From an uncultured Sunxiuqinia sp. (GTDB taxonomy: Bacteria; Bacteroidota; Bacteroidia; Bacteroidales; Prolixibacteraceae), in contig NZ_OY782767.1 in NCBI RefSeq assembly GCF_963678245.1, forward strand, positions 434,001-498,000: 64,000 nt of DNA. The letters are read 5' to 3'. Both the position numbers and the translations under genes were made by a program. The number at the start of each line of letters is the position of its first letter. The stretch's first letter is position 1. Positions 24,961 through 34,393 of the stretch are shown piece after piece. A model generated the notes under the pieces. It saw only the letters and a program-made list of their open reading frames with translations. It was not told where the DNA came from and made no database searches.

Positions 24961-26274
24961 CTAGAATGGCAAAGGGCTATCATCTGATTCTAAACCGACA
25001 AGATGAAAAGGTATATCAATTCTATTTTCTTTTGCAATTTCACAAAATTGCTCTTGTATTTTTTGTTTATCATTAAATAATTTTCCAAGTAAATTGCCCA
25101 AAGTAAACGACCTATAGCTATTCGATTGTTCTTTGCAAATCAATTCGACAAGCTTTTTATCCAGTTCACCATATTCAATTAGAATGAGGATTAGAGATGC
25201 TTTAGCATTCATCTTTTCATATTGAGTATGCGTATACAGATCCAACCATCTATGGCCCTCCTCTTTCAATATCTTCATAAAACTAATATTACCTGACAAC
25301 TCATTTGCTAAATGAGGATCAATCTTCGAATAGTCATGGTTATTTAAAGACCATTTTATAGCTTCATCTTCGTCTTCTCCTGGAATCATTCTATTACGTA
25401 ACAATGCTGCTAATATTATCATTCCTGTTGGAATTCCTAAAATCCGCTTTTTCCATAAAGTTCTAATCTCTGAGGATGTAAAATTAAATAGATGGATGTA
25501 CTCGGGATAGTTAGACAAGAAAATCACATCCTTTCTTGAATGCAAATGATCTTCTTCTAACTCCGAATCCATCTTCAAATATCTTACAGCTGATGATTTT
25601 ATATTATCATCCAAATCACGAAATACCGCATCAAGTATTGACAGGGCTTTTGAAAAGTTTCCCATTCCGTCAATAGCTTCAATTAGTTCTAGCCAAAAGT
25701 CATCCAACTCTTTAATATCAACACTCTCTGGTATTCTATTGATAAGTGGAGTTATATCCGCATCAGCAGAAGTCTTTATATCGTCAAAAAAGTCCAAGAA
25801 TGAGTTTATCAAATCAGCTTTTCCACCCTGAATCGTTATCCTAGAAAGATTACTTTGTATAAAACTCCAAAATGCTTCAACATGAAAGTAATCTATTGAA
25901 TTCGATTTATCGTGACCACAATCATTTCTTCTATCACGCCAATAAGATATTTGATCTCTTAAACTCGCTGGTATATTAAAAACCATTTTTGTTGATTCTT
26001 TTACCAGAAGAGCATTAATGATTTCTTTTTCCCACTTGTCATCATCCCTTAAATTCGAAATCATATTATCCCAATTTTTCTTCACTCTAAAGCCATCTGG
26101 CATTCTCGCTCTTAGAACTCGATGTTTTAGAATTGTTAGAAATCCCAACCATGAAAAAAGTAAAGCTGCTCGATACGCTTTTACCCGATAACATAAAAAA
26201 GCTTCATCGAAAGACTTTAATTCTTGATTTGAGAATTTTTTCTCATTTAACCACTGTTCAATTGGCAATTGCAT
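24961..26274 (-). CDS. HEPN-domain-like protein, possible RNase effector
   Basis: A 437-residue protein. The first ~150 residues are helical and contain RNDCGH (Arg116 to His121), the RxxxxH signature of HEPN ribonucleases, within a helix-rich context (AYRAALLFSWLGFLTIL, then DQISYWRDRR). The rest (about 180-430) is helical and could be repeat-like (KALSILDAVFRDLDD, LLRNRMIPGEDEDEA). HEPN enzymes serve as toxins and abortive-infection effectors. The neighbours are a membrane protein and a Fic protein. The motif is short, so the assignment needs structure prediction. The 154 bp before it has a weak GC-rich inverted sequence and no gene. Confidence 0.6.
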   Translation of the reverse strand: MQLPIEQWLNEKKFSNQELKSFDEAFLCYRVKAYRAALLFSWLGFLTILKHRVLRARMPDGFRVKKNWDNMISNLRDDDKWEKEIINALLVKESTKMVFNIPASLRDQISYWRDRRNDCGHDKSNSIDYFHVEAFWSFIQSNLSRITIQGGKADLINSFLDFFDDIKTSADADITPLINRIPESVDIKELDDFWLELIEAIDGMGNFSKALSILDAVFRDLDDNIKSSAVRYLKMDSELEEDHLHSRKDVIFLSNYPEYIHLFNFTSSEIRTLWKKRILGIPTGMIILAALLRNRMIPGEDEDEAIKWSLNNHDYSKIDPHLANELSGNISFMKILKEEGHRWLDLYTHTQYEKMNAKASLILILIEYGELDKKLVELICKEQSNSYRSFTLGNLLGKLFNDKQKIQEQFCEIAKENRIDIPFHLVGLESDDSPLPF

Positions 26275-26412
26275 ACTGATTTTATTTATTTTTTCGAATT
26301 TAACAATATCTCTCTGGATTTATTAAATCTCTATCTTAAAAAGTCATAATTGTTTTCAAAGTACTTCAAAGACCTTAGATGTCTATTTTTGATGCAAACG
26401 AGTCAAAAATTT

Positions 26413-27948
26413 CTAACTTTCAAAAATTTCCTGATACATCTCTTCAATTGCTTTCACTTCCTTCGCTTTTAACGCCTTGAATTCCTTACTCAGTGCCCGT
26501 TTAGACAGCGTTCCATTGTTTTGTTCGAGGAAACGAACCAAGGTGGCGACCAGTTTATCCGGCATTTCATACTGATCATCGACAAACCGCTTAAACTCAT
26601 CGTATTTGATAATGTAATTGACTTCTTCGGGAATGATTCGATTGATGGTATCAAAGACACATTCAAATAGGAATTCAGCTTGTTGGGTGGCATCAAAATA
26701 ACGGTAGTAGTCAATGGTTTCATTCAACACCCGAACATTGTGATCCAGCGTAACCTCCCACTCAATTAGTTCTAAAACCGGGTGTGAATACGATTCCAAA
26801 ACGGTTCGATATTGATCTATCCGGTCTAGGATGGAGGCTGAAATTGGAAAAATAACGCCTTGTTGTGCTAGATTCAGTTTTGCTAAGAGATGATGAATCA
26901 GATAACGATGCATCCGCCCATTTCCATCTGAAAACGGATGAATAAATACAAAACCAAAAGCAATACTTGCAGCAGCCAAAACGGGACTGAAAGTTTCACT
27001 TTCCATGAGTTCAGAAGTTTCAATCAGCCCGTCCAGAAGTGTTTCAACATCTTCCGGCTTAGCAGAAATATGGTCTGGGATTGGATCACCGTTCACCCGA
27101 TCACGGTCTCCCACAAAACCACCTTCAGTACGAAATCCCATTTTGGTAAACCGCTTGTTCTCAATAATTATTTTTTGCAACCGCAACAACTCTTCTTTTG
27201 ACAACGAGTTCCTCCCAGCCTCTCCAATGGCTTTTCCCCACCGCAGAGTGCGGTTTGTACCTGGGTTTTCTCCTTCAATGGTAAATGACGCTTTTGAGTC
27301 TTTCAACAATAAAAAAGATGCTGTGCGTTGCATCACATCTTTATGAATTCCTTTCAAGTAATTATTCTTTTGACCCTGAAAGTCGGAAGCAGCGTATTGA
27401 TTTAATTTTTCTGTTTTAGAAATTAATGGGCAAAATTCTGGTGTGCCTGGCAAATTATTGATGATCCGATGACGAGATGACCGTTTCCCTTTTGTGGCAA
27501 ATTGTATTTTTTCATCGATTAACGACACAAAATTTCCCCGGTTCAAGTCAGAAATATCTAATCGATCACGTAATAACCACTCATACAAAAACCATATTTT
27601 ACGGCTGTATTGGCTTGTTGGTTCGATCTGCACGAGTTCTTTTATCTCATCGGTACTTAATACTTCAAATAGCTTTTTTAAGATCAAGAGGTTAACACTT
27701 TCATATTTTAGTGCAAAAACCAGTTGTTTGTAAAGTGTATCATCCGGTTTATATCTAGGAGTAAAGATTTGCCAATGCTCTGTTTGATACTTTCTATCTT
27801 TCAAACTAATTAATGATAGAGCAAAGGGAATTGGCACAGGTAAGTTATAGGTATGGATGATAGCTCCATATCCAACCAAAAAACCTTTTTCCGGTGCAAC
27901 TCGGCCCCGAAAATCAGTTATTTCTTGTAAAAAACAGTTATTATTCAT
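26413..27948 (-). CDS. Fic family protein (AMPylase)
   Basis: A 511-residue Fic protein. The active-site motif HPFSDGNGRMHR is at 337-348 and is complete, with the catalytic His337. An inhibitory motif of the S/TxxxE(G/N) type, SFTIEG, is at 221-226, N-terminal of the Fic core as in class II Fic proteins, so the enzyme is expected to be auto-inhibited until released. It would transfer AMP from ATP to a hydroxyl of a target protein. The C-terminal ~110 residues form a helical, possibly winged-helix part. It is the last gene before the right ssrA repeat. No separate antitoxin gene is seen. Confidence 0.92.
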   Translation of the reverse strand: MNNNCFLQEITDFRGRVAPEKGFLVGYGAIIHTYNLPVPIPFALSLISLKDRKYQTEHWQIFTPRYKPDDTLYKQLVFALKYESVNLLILKKLFEVLSTDEIKELVQIEPTSQYSRKIWFLYEWLLRDRLDISDLNRGNFVSLIDEKIQFATKGKRSSRHRIINNLPGTPEFCPLISKTEKLNQYAASDFQGQKNNYLKGIHKDVMQRTASFLLLKDSKASFTIEGENPGTNRTLRWGKAIGEAGRNSLSKEELLRLQKIIIENKRFTKMGFRTEGGFVGDRDRVNGDPIPDHISAKPEDVETLLDGLIETSELMESETFSPVLAAASIAFGFVFIHPFSDGNGRMHRYLIHHLLAKLNLAQQGVIFPISASILDRIDQYRTVLESYSHPVLELIEWEVTLDHNVRVLNETIDYYRYFDATQQAEFLFECVFDTINRIIPEEVNYIIKYDEFKRFVDDQYEMPDKLVATLVRFLEQNNGTLSKRALSKEFKALKAKEVKAIEEMYQEIFES

Positions 27949-27957
27949 ATTTATTTA

Positions 27958-28020
27958 CGAAAAACGATTACAACAAAGGTAGCCGAAAAACAATTACAAC
28001 TCACGAAAAATGATTATTTA
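27958..28020. promoter_or_regulatory. fic promoter with three direct repeats
   Basis: ACGAAAAACGATTACAAC (27958-27975), CCGAAAAACAATTACAAC (27983-28000) and ACGAAAAATGATTATTTA (28003-28020) are related direct repeats just upstream of the fic start. Between the first two, the minus strand has TACCTTTG (27974-27981), an exact TAnnTTTG box. The repeats straddle the promoter as operators would, perhaps read by the Fic protein's own C-terminal domain. Confidence 0.55.
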
Positions 28021-28199
28021 TTCACGTAAAATACGAATAATGACTTCATTTAAATGATAAGTTCCTTGAAAATTTTATTACTTTTAACTCAGCAAACGAA
28101 AGCAACCAGATACACAAAACAGTGGTTTTTCGAGGTGGCAATTCGGGAGTTTGTAGATTTTTGAAAAGCTATATGTCTGATATTTAAAGATATAATTGT

Positions 28200-28231
28200 C
28201 GGGTTCGATTCCCGGCAGCTCCACTTTTTCA
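28200..28231 (+). repeat. Right attachment repeat (copy of ssrA 3' end)
   Basis: Identical over 32 bp to 5197-5228, same orientation. It carries only the tmRNA 3' T-arm/acceptor segment, without the rest of ssrA. It forms the right end of island 1 and the left flank of the second integrase relic. Confidence 0.93.
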
Positions 28232-28250
28232 TACTTCATTTGAAATAAAT

Positions 28251-28290
28251 AAACACCAAATCTCTGAATATCAGAATTTTGGTGTTTTTG
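28251..28290 (+). terminator. Terminator after the right att repeat
   Basis: AAACACCAAA (28251-28260) pairs with TTTGGTGTTT after a loop of about 18 nt, followed by TT. Its place corresponds to that of the ssrA terminator at 5245-5285, as expected if it once followed an ssrA 3' end. Confidence 0.7.
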
Positions 28291-28338
28291 CATACATCAA
28301 ATAAAACCATCTTAACCCATAATAAAGATGAACAATTC

Positions 28339-28371
28339 GGTGAACAAAATTCAAACACATTTTTGTTCACC
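28339..28371. promoter_or_regulatory. Inverted repeat before the second integrase
   Basis: GGTGAACAAAA (28339-28349) and TTTTGTTCACC (28361-28371) are perfect 11-bp arms, with a partial direct copy TGAACAA at about 28329. The layout mirrors the repeat at 5336-5366 before integrase 1, with different sequence. Confidence 0.45.
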
Positions 28372-28461
28372 AATACAATTACAAAACACTATAAAACAAA
28401 AACTTACCAAGGTTAAAATTTTGCATTAAAAAATATCTTTATTAATTTCAGTATTTTCACT

Positions 28462-29754
28462 ATGGGAGATTTTAACACTTATAATCTTGCATTTGTTCTT
28501 CGAAATGGAAGGAAGAATAAAGAAGGTAAATCCCCTGTTTATATGCGTATTACAGCAAATGGTCAACGAGCAGAGATTGCACATAAAAGATATATTCATT
28601 CGGGAAACTGGGAAAATAAATCGAATAAAGCTAAAGGCTACAAAAGCGAGGTAAAACAATTGAATCAATATTTGGAAACATTAAAAGCATTAATGAGTGA
28701 TTACCACACCGAGATGATAAAGATGGGGGAAGAAGTCACTGCTCAGAGTCTTAAAAATAAATTTCTTGGAATATAGGAAGGAAGAAGAATGTTGATTGAG
28801 GTATTTGAATATCACAACCATCAATTAAAAGAACTTGAAGGAATCAATTTTGCTTCTGCAACAGTAAAACGTTATAAAACAACACTAGACCATATTAAGG
28901 CTTTTCTTGTATTTAAGTATAAAATCAATGACATCCCTCTGAATCGAATCAAATATTCATTTATTACTGATTTAGAGCACTATTTCAAAGTAAATAGAAA
29001 GTGCAACCATAATATAACAATAAAATATATCAAGAATTTTAGAAAAGTAATCAATCTGGCGATAAAAAATGAGTGGTTAGCAAAAGATCCATTTTCAAAG
29101 TATCAGGCGAAAATAGTGGAAGTAAGAAGAGAATATTTATTAAAGGCTGAATTACAAAACATTGAGAATTAAAACCTTTCATTTCCACGCCTGGACATAG
29201 TTAGGGATCTTTTCGTTTTTTCGTGTTATTCCGGCCTTGCATATATTGACGTTTCAAATCTTACTAAAAACAATAATAGATCAGGAATTGATGGTGACTT
29301 ATGGATAATAACGGAACGCACAAAAACAAAAAGCCAATCGAATATTCCCCTACTCTCCAAAGCGCATGAACTAATCAAAAAATATAGCAGGTATCCAAAC
29401 AAAAAAACAGAAGAACATATCTTTCCCATATTCACTAACCAAAAGATGAATGCCTATTTAAAAGAGATTGCGGATTTGGCGTCCGTTGATAAGAATTTAA
29501 CTTTTCATGTTGCCCGACATACTTTTGCAACCACGGTAACGCTTACCAATGGTGTCCCCATTGAATCGGTTAGTAAAATGCTAGGGCATACCAATCTAAA
29601 AACAACCCAGATTTATGTCAAGGTGAATAACTACCGATTTAAATTAGATAATAAACCAGAAAGAACTATGGAGGGGATTAAGGTTATTTGCACGAGTGTT
29701 ATTTGGGTTTATAAAAAATTGGTAGTTTTAGTATTCGTTATCTTAAAACTATAA
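28462..29754 (+). pseudogene. Second tyrosine integrase, frameshifted
   Basis: Three pieces in different frames make one integrase. They are an arm domain (28462-28776: YNLAFVLRNGRKN, SPVYMRITANGQRAEI), a core-binding domain (28789-29172: ATVKRYKTTLDHIKAF, NHNITIKYIKNFRKVI), and a catalytic domain (about 29174-29640: SGLAYIDV, HVARHTFATT, LGHTNLKTTQIYVKV). The HxxR, H and Y residues survive. Frameshifts near 28775 and 29170 break the gene, and the normal C-terminal tail is replaced by unrelated hydrophobic codons after the tyrosine motif. It is related to integrase 1 (same TTQIY and LGH motifs) and stands at the same ssrA-type repeat, so it served an earlier element at the same site. Confidence 0.88.
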
Positions 29755-29772
29755 ATTCTATTATCTTACAGT

Positions 29773-31962
29773 ATGATCTTTATTAATAACTGCCTGCGTT
29801 ATTTATTTATTTTCTTTCTTTTTATAGGAGTACTACAAGCCCAAAATTCTAAAATTGACAGTCTTAAAACAGCAATAGAAAATCATAATGCAAATGATAC
29901 AGTTCGCGTAAATCTATTAAATGCCATGATTCATCAGGTTTATGATACCGATGTAAATAAGGCGGAAATATTACTTCGTGAATCAGGTGATTTGACTGAA
30001 AAGCTAAATTTTGAAAAAGGAAAGGCCGATGTAATTTATTATAAAGCCCATATTGAAATTATTAAATCAAACTATCCTAAAGCGGTAAATTATGCGAACC
30101 AAGCATTAAAGCAATATAAATTATTAAAGGATAGATCGGGAGAATCACGCAGTTTAAACTGTATTGGAATCGCTTATGAATATCAAGCCAATTACCCAAA
30201 AGCTTTAGAGTATTACAAAAAATCGGCAATTATAGATGAAGCCTTAAATGATTTAAAGGGCATTTCAGGAAGTTTGAACAACATAGGTAATGTTTATGCA
30301 TATCAAGGCAACTATAAGGAAGCCATCCTCAATTATAACCAGGCCAAGGAAATCAAAAAACAACTAAAGGATTTTAACGGTGTCGCAAGAGCCTACAATA
30401 ACATAGGAAGTATTTATGCTGAACAAAGTAATTTTCTTTTAGCTCTAGAAAATTTTAACAGAGCCCTGGCTACGTATGATAGCATTCAAAATAAAGAGCG
30501 GACCGTTAATCTTTTAATGAATGTTGGCACCATTTATCAAATACAAAATAAACTTGATGAAGCGATCGTGTATTTTAATAAGGCTTTAGAAAGAAGTAGG
30601 GAACAAAATGACAAAAGAGTCATAGCTATGTGTTTAAATGGTCTTGGTAATGTCTATAAAAGTCAATTTAAAAATGAAAAGGCCTTGGTGTCATTTTATG
30701 ATGCTTTGGAAATAAATAAAAGTATTGACAATAAAGTTCAGATTGCCAGAAGTTTAAACCATGTGGCAGACCTGCAATTGATTCTCGATCAAAAAAACAA
30801 GGCCTTGGGAAATTACAAGAAAGCCTTAGCTTTAAATAAGGATGTTGGTTCTCAAATAGGAATGTGCAAAACTTATTTGGGGCTTGCCAAATACTACCAC
30901 TCACAAAAACAATTTACTGAAGCCCTTAAAAATGCTTTAAATAGTCAAGACATAGCGATTCGACTTGAACTAATTCGGCTTCAAAAAGAAACCGCGGGGT
31001 TACTTTCAACTATTTACAAAAATACAGGCAACTACAAAAAAGCCCTAGCAAGTCATGAACAATTTAAAATTTTAAACGACAGCCTTTTCAATAAGGAAAA
31101 TATTGAAAGAATAGCCCAGTTAGAGTACGAATATAAATATAAGCAAGCCATAGACTCTGCAAATATTCGGGAATTGAAGCTAACAAAAACTGTTTTAACA
31201 ACATCTAAAGATTTAGAAAAATCGAAACGTAATTACCTGTGGGCCATTATAGGTTTTTTAGTGGTTTCCATAGCGTCTGTCTCATTTATTTTCTATGAAA
31301 AATTACGAAGTGCTAAAGCAATAGCACAAAATGTAATAATAGAGCAAAAATTATTGCGCTCGCAAATGACGCCGCATTTTATATTTAATTCGCTCTCAGT
31401 ATTACAAGGCATCATACTAAATAAAGAAGAAAAAAAATCGGTTTCATACCTCTCAAGATTTTCAAAATTGCTTCGACTTACCTTAGAAAACTCAAGAGAT
31501 AAAACGGTTTTACTTTCTAAAGAGTTAATGGCCATAGAAAATTATTTAGCGCTTCAAAACCTGGAAAATAAATCATATAAATACTGTATTAATATAGAAG
31601 ATTCAGTTGATACTTCTACATTAAAGATTCCTCCAATGCTTATTCAGCCATTTGTTGAAAATGCGGTAGAACATGCTTTCACAGATAGTAGTATAATAAG
31701 GAAAATAGATGTAAATCTAGTTCTTGTAAACAATCAACTAATTTGTACTATTACCGACAATGGTATTGGAATTGACTCTCCAAAAAAATATAAAAGAGAC
31801 ACTAAAAAGTCATTATCAACAACCATAACTTCTGAACGCTTAAAAATATTATCAAAAGATTTAAAGATGGAAGGTTCGGTTATTGTTGAAGACAGGAAAA
31901 AATATAACGAGCAAGGAACTATTGTCACACTAATAATTCCGTATAAAAAACAGAATATATAA
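29773..31962 (+). CDS. TPR-repeat sensor histidine kinase, LytS/YehU type
   Basis: A 729-residue membrane kinase. A signal peptide (ending near LQAQ) leads an exported or periplasmic series of about eight tetratricopeptide repeats (about 60-420; e.g. ALEYYKKSAIIDEALNDLKG, NNIGNVYAYQGNYKEAI). One transmembrane helix follows at about 489-509. The His_kinase domain (PF06580) has the phospho-acceptor His535 in MTPHFIFNSL, an N-box PFVENAVEHAF and a glycine box TDNGIGI. It should autophosphorylate and pass phosphate to the LytTR regulator next to it; the stop and the start overlap by one base (TAATG). It is a common Bacteroidota two-component design. Confidence 0.93.
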   Translation: MIFINNCLRYLFIFFLFIGVLQAQNSKIDSLKTAIENHNANDTVRVNLLNAMIHQVYDTDVNKAEILLRESGDLTEKLNFEKGKADVIYYKAHIEIIKSNYPKAVNYANQALKQYKLLKDRSGESRSLNCIGIAYEYQANYPKALEYYKKSAIIDEALNDLKGISGSLNNIGNVYAYQGNYKEAILNYNQAKEIKKQLKDFNGVARAYNNIGSIYAEQSNFLLALENFNRALATYDSIQNKERTVNLLMNVGTIYQIQNKLDEAIVYFNKALERSREQNDKRVIAMCLNGLGNVYKSQFKNEKALVSFYDALEINKSIDNKVQIARSLNHVADLQLILDQKNKALGNYKKALALNKDVGSQIGMCKTYLGLAKYYHSQKQFTEALKNALNSQDIAIRLELIRLQKETAGLLSTIYKNTGNYKKALASHEQFKILNDSLFNKENIERIAQLEYEYKYKQAIDSANIRELKLTKTVLTTSKDLEKSKRNYLWAIIGFLVVSIASVSFIFYEKLRSAKAIAQNVIIEQKLLRSQMTPHFIFNSLSVLQGIILNKEEKKSVSYLSRFSKLLRLTLENSRDKTVLLSKELMAIENYLALQNLENKSYKYCINIEDSVDTSTLKIPPMLIQPFVENAVEHAFTDSSIIRKIDVNLVLVNNQLICTITDNGIGIDSPKKYKRDTKKSLSTTITSERLKILSKDLKMEGSVIVEDRKKYNEQGTIVTLIIPYKKQNI

Positions 31963-32699
31963 TGAAAGCTTTAATAGTTGAAGACAAACCTTATATTAGA
32001 AAAAGCTTGTGTAACCTGTTACAACTAATCGAAGCAGATATAGAAGTGATAGGTGAGTGTGAGTCGGTAAAAGAAGCGGTTATAGTTGCCAATGCCTGTA
32101 AACCTGAGCTGATATTTTTAGACATAAACTTAACTGATGGTACTGGATTTGATTTTTTAGAACAAACCGAACAGCTCAATTTCAAAGTTATTTTTATTAC
32201 GGCTTATGAAGAACATGCTTTAAAGGCTTTAAAAATAGGTGCTGTAGATTATTTGTTGAAACCAGTAGATTTAGACGAACTTCAAGCGGCATTACAAAAA
32301 GTGTCTCAACTATCTACATCCCAACAAAAACAACAAGTGCAAGTTGCAAAACAGGTGTGGAATAATAACGACTCAAAGTTAATTCTATCATTGCATGATA
32401 GTTTTCAGGTTGTAGATTTGACTGAACTTATGTATTGCGAATCCGATAAAGGGTACACTACATTTTATTGCTCGGACAATAAAAAATATATGGTTTCAAA
32501 AACTTTAAAAGAATTTGAAGAGCGTCTTTCTAAAGCCAACTTCACACGTCCACATCAATCCTTTATGGTCAACCTTAAATTTATAGATAAGTATGATAAA
32601 TCTGGGGTTATTTATCTAAAAAATGGTAAAAAAATACCAGTCTCTTCCCGAAAAAAAGAACACTTTTTAACTGTTTTTTTTAAATGGGATAATCATTAG
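31962..32699 (+). CDS. LytTR-family response regulator
   Basis: A 245-residue regulator. The receiver domain (1-115) has the phospho-acceptor Asp54 in LIFLDINL and conserved FITAYEEHALKALK and KPVD. The C-terminal LytTR DNA-binding domain (about 140-243) includes LMYCESDKGYTTFYC and FTRPHQSFMVNLKFI. Phosphorylation by the adjacent kinase should switch promoter binding. The next genes on the same strand encode envelope proteins, so regulation of that group is plausible but unproven. It lies directly downstream of an integrase relic and may be island cargo. Confidence 0.94.
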   Translation: MKALIVEDKPYIRKSLCNLLQLIEADIEVIGECESVKEAVIVANACKPELIFLDINLTDGTGFDFLEQTEQLNFKVIFITAYEEHALKALKIGAVDYLLKPVDLDELQAALQKVSQLSTSQQKQQVQVAKQVWNNNDSKLILSLHDSFQVVDLTELMYCESDKGYTTFYCSDNKKYMVSKTLKEFEERLSKANFTRPHQSFMVNLKFIDKYDKSGVIYLKNGKKIPVSSRKKEHFLTVFFKWDNH

Positions 32700-32714
32700 A
32701 AATTATTACTTCGC

Positions 32715-32745
32715 GCATTTTATTTAAAATGCAACACTTATTTAT
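32715..32745 (+). terminator. Hairpin after the regulator
   Basis: GCATTTT (32715-32721) and AAAATGC (32726-32732) form a perfect 7-bp stem with a 4-nt loop. A T-rich stretch follows. Confidence 0.55.
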
Positions 32746-32831
32746 TTTAAAACAGCGGAAATAGATTTCCTATTTCTCAACTCCTATTTCATAGATACTT
32801 TTATTGGTATGAAAATTAAAATCATACTAAT

Positions 32832-33398
32832 ATGAAAGTCTTGAAACTCGTTTCAATTGTGACAATAATTACCTTGTTCATTTTCTGTGGAAACTCAACA
32901 AGTAATGAATCGCCAGATAAAAAAGGATTCTCAGCAATAGAACAAAACATTAAAAATGAATTTGGCAAAGATGCCTATTTTACCGATTTAACTATAACCT
33001 ACAACAAGGCTAGCGGAAATATTATAGGCGTTACCGTTACTAAAGAACCTGCATCTTTAAAAATGGAATAGTGGAATTCTACTGAAGGAAATTGGACGCA
33101 AAATTCAGAAATAACTCTAGAAGTTCCTCAAGGAATCAAGGCAGCAGATTTTATGTTTCATTTAGATGAAAAAATCAATCTTTAAAAATTAGGAGAATTA
33201 GTTCAAACTTCGATTAAAACATTAAAAGACGAGAGGAATATTGAAAACCCAATCTTACAAATGGCTGCCATAAGCTTTCCTGAAAATGGAGATATAGTTA
33301 AAACTGAATACTTGGTAATGCTTCAGCCAGAAAACGGTGGAACAACATTCACCTTTCAATATAAATTAAATGGGAACCTTATTGAAATGAATTATTAA
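32832..33398 (+). pseudogene. Lipoprotein-like gene with two in-frame stops
   Basis: The frame from the ATG at 32832 gives a lipoprotein-like start (IVTIITLFIFCGNS) and runs 188 codons to TAA 33396. It is interrupted by TAG at 33069-33071 and TAA at 33183-33185. The frame after each stop stays coding-like (WNSTEGNWTQNSEITLEVPQ; KLGELVQTSIKTLKDERN; MAAISFPENGDIVKTEYLVM) with no frameshift. Two point nonsense mutations explain it. Only a 79-residue product would be made. No family is recognised. It lies between the response regulator and the lemA group. Confidence 0.7.
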
Positions 33399-33575
33399 TT
33401 AAATACTATAAAACTTGATATGGCGAAAAATATAAAATTAATAACTATCGCTATTTATAATACTACTACCTCTTTTTATAAGTTTCCCAGATGGTGAGTC
33501 CTATCAATGAATAATTGCCTGTCCTTAACATAGAATAGGTTGCAATTGCAAAATTGATTAAAAAAAGAAAACTCA

Positions 33576-33812
33576 ATGAACACCAATAGTATTTATTATC
33601 CACCTATACAAATAACGCGAGCATCTACTCGTCAGGATGAAAGGTGGAATGAAGCCATATCACTACTCTAAAAAAAGGTATTGGAGAGTCTGTATAAAAT
33701 AGAAGTTTTTATACCTCATAAATACAGTGGTAAAAAAGAAAACAATAGAGACAACTGGGACGAAAGCTATTACGATGTACAAGAAATGACAAAATACAGT
33801 AAGCAAGTATAA
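33576..33812 (+). pseudogene. Short gene with one in-frame TAA
   Basis: An ATG at 33576 opens 31 codons (MNTNSIYYPPIQITRASTRQ) to TAA at 33669-33671. The same frame continues 46 codons (KVLESLYKIEVFIPHKYSGK, DNWDESYYDVQEMTKYSKQ) to TAA 33810. Both parts look protein-coding. It ends 11 bp before lemA. Whether this was a gene of ~78 codons or the tail of a larger one is unclear; 33399-33575 shows no clear frame. Confidence 0.45.
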
Positions 33813-33823
33813 AATAAGCGGCT

Positions 33824-34387
33824 ATGGTGGCAACAATAATAAGTATAGGCATTTTAGTAGTGATACTAATCAGTTCAGCAATTGTAATCAACAATCGAAT
33901 AATTGCCAAAAAAAACACGGCTTTACAAGCATTTGGAAGTGTTGAAATTTACTTAAAGAAGCGCTTTGATTTAGTGCCCAATCTGGTCGCTCTTATAAAA
34001 CAATATATGGCACACGAAAAAGAAATACTACTAAAAGCTACCGAGTTACGAAGTAAGATTGAGAATACAGGAAACTCAGAAGAAAAAATAAATGCTTCTA
34101 ATGAATTTTCGAGTCTTATATCGCAGCTAAATCTGAATGTTGAAAATTATCCAAACCTAAAAGCCGACAGTCAATTTTTAAACTTACATCATCAATTAAC
34201 AGATTTGGAAGATTATATATCAGCATCAAGAAGAGCTTATAATGCTAGCGTCACAAGCTATAATAATATAATACAAATGTTTCCAGCAAATATAATTGCC
34301 GGTATTAGAAAAGACAAGATAGAACCGCTTTTAGATATTCCAAAAACAGAACAAAAAGATGTGAATATTAATCAACTATTTAACTAA
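33824..34387 (+). CDS. lemA: LemA family membrane protein
   Basis: A 187-residue LemA protein. One N-terminal membrane helix (IISIGILVVILISSAIVI) is followed by the conserved LKKRFDLVPNLVALIKQYM, ELRSKIENTG and SRRAYNASVTSYNNIIQMFPANIIA motifs of the helical LemA domain. LemA proteins are of unknown molecular function and are anchored in the membrane. This one is followed by DUF1266 and DUF3137 genes at 6-bp and 9-bp gaps; LemA-DUF3137 neighbours are common in bacteria, which suggests a shared envelope role. Confidence 0.92.
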   Translation: MVATIISIGILVVILISSAIVINNRIIAKKNTALQAFGSVEIYLKKRFDLVPNLVALIKQYMAHEKEILLKATELRSKIENTGNSEEKINASNEFSSLISQLNLNVENYPNLKADSQFLNLHHQLTDLEDYISASRRAYNASVTSYNNIIQMFPANIIAGIRKDKIEPLLDIPKTEQKDVNINQLFN

Positions 34388-34393
34388 AAAACA

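Larger units (their letters stand above)
5197..28231. mobile_element. Integrative genomic island in ssrA (restriction/defence island)
   Basis: A 23-kb unit is bounded by perfect 32-bp direct repeats of the ssrA 3' end. The integrase is at the left end, pointing inward. Inside are a type I restriction operon with a STAND NTPase, an Mrr nuclease, a PD-(D/E)XK nuclease, replication/maintenance genes with repeat arrays, a HEPN protein and a Fic protein. No conjugation (tra/mob) genes are seen, so it probably moves by integrase action or with a helper. A second integrase relic directly right of the right repeat shows that the site has been used more than once. Confidence 0.9.

Noticed and set aside
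28084-28293. Minus-strand ORF across the right att repeat
   Set aside because: It runs over the attachment repeat and terminator, with no homology pattern or start context.
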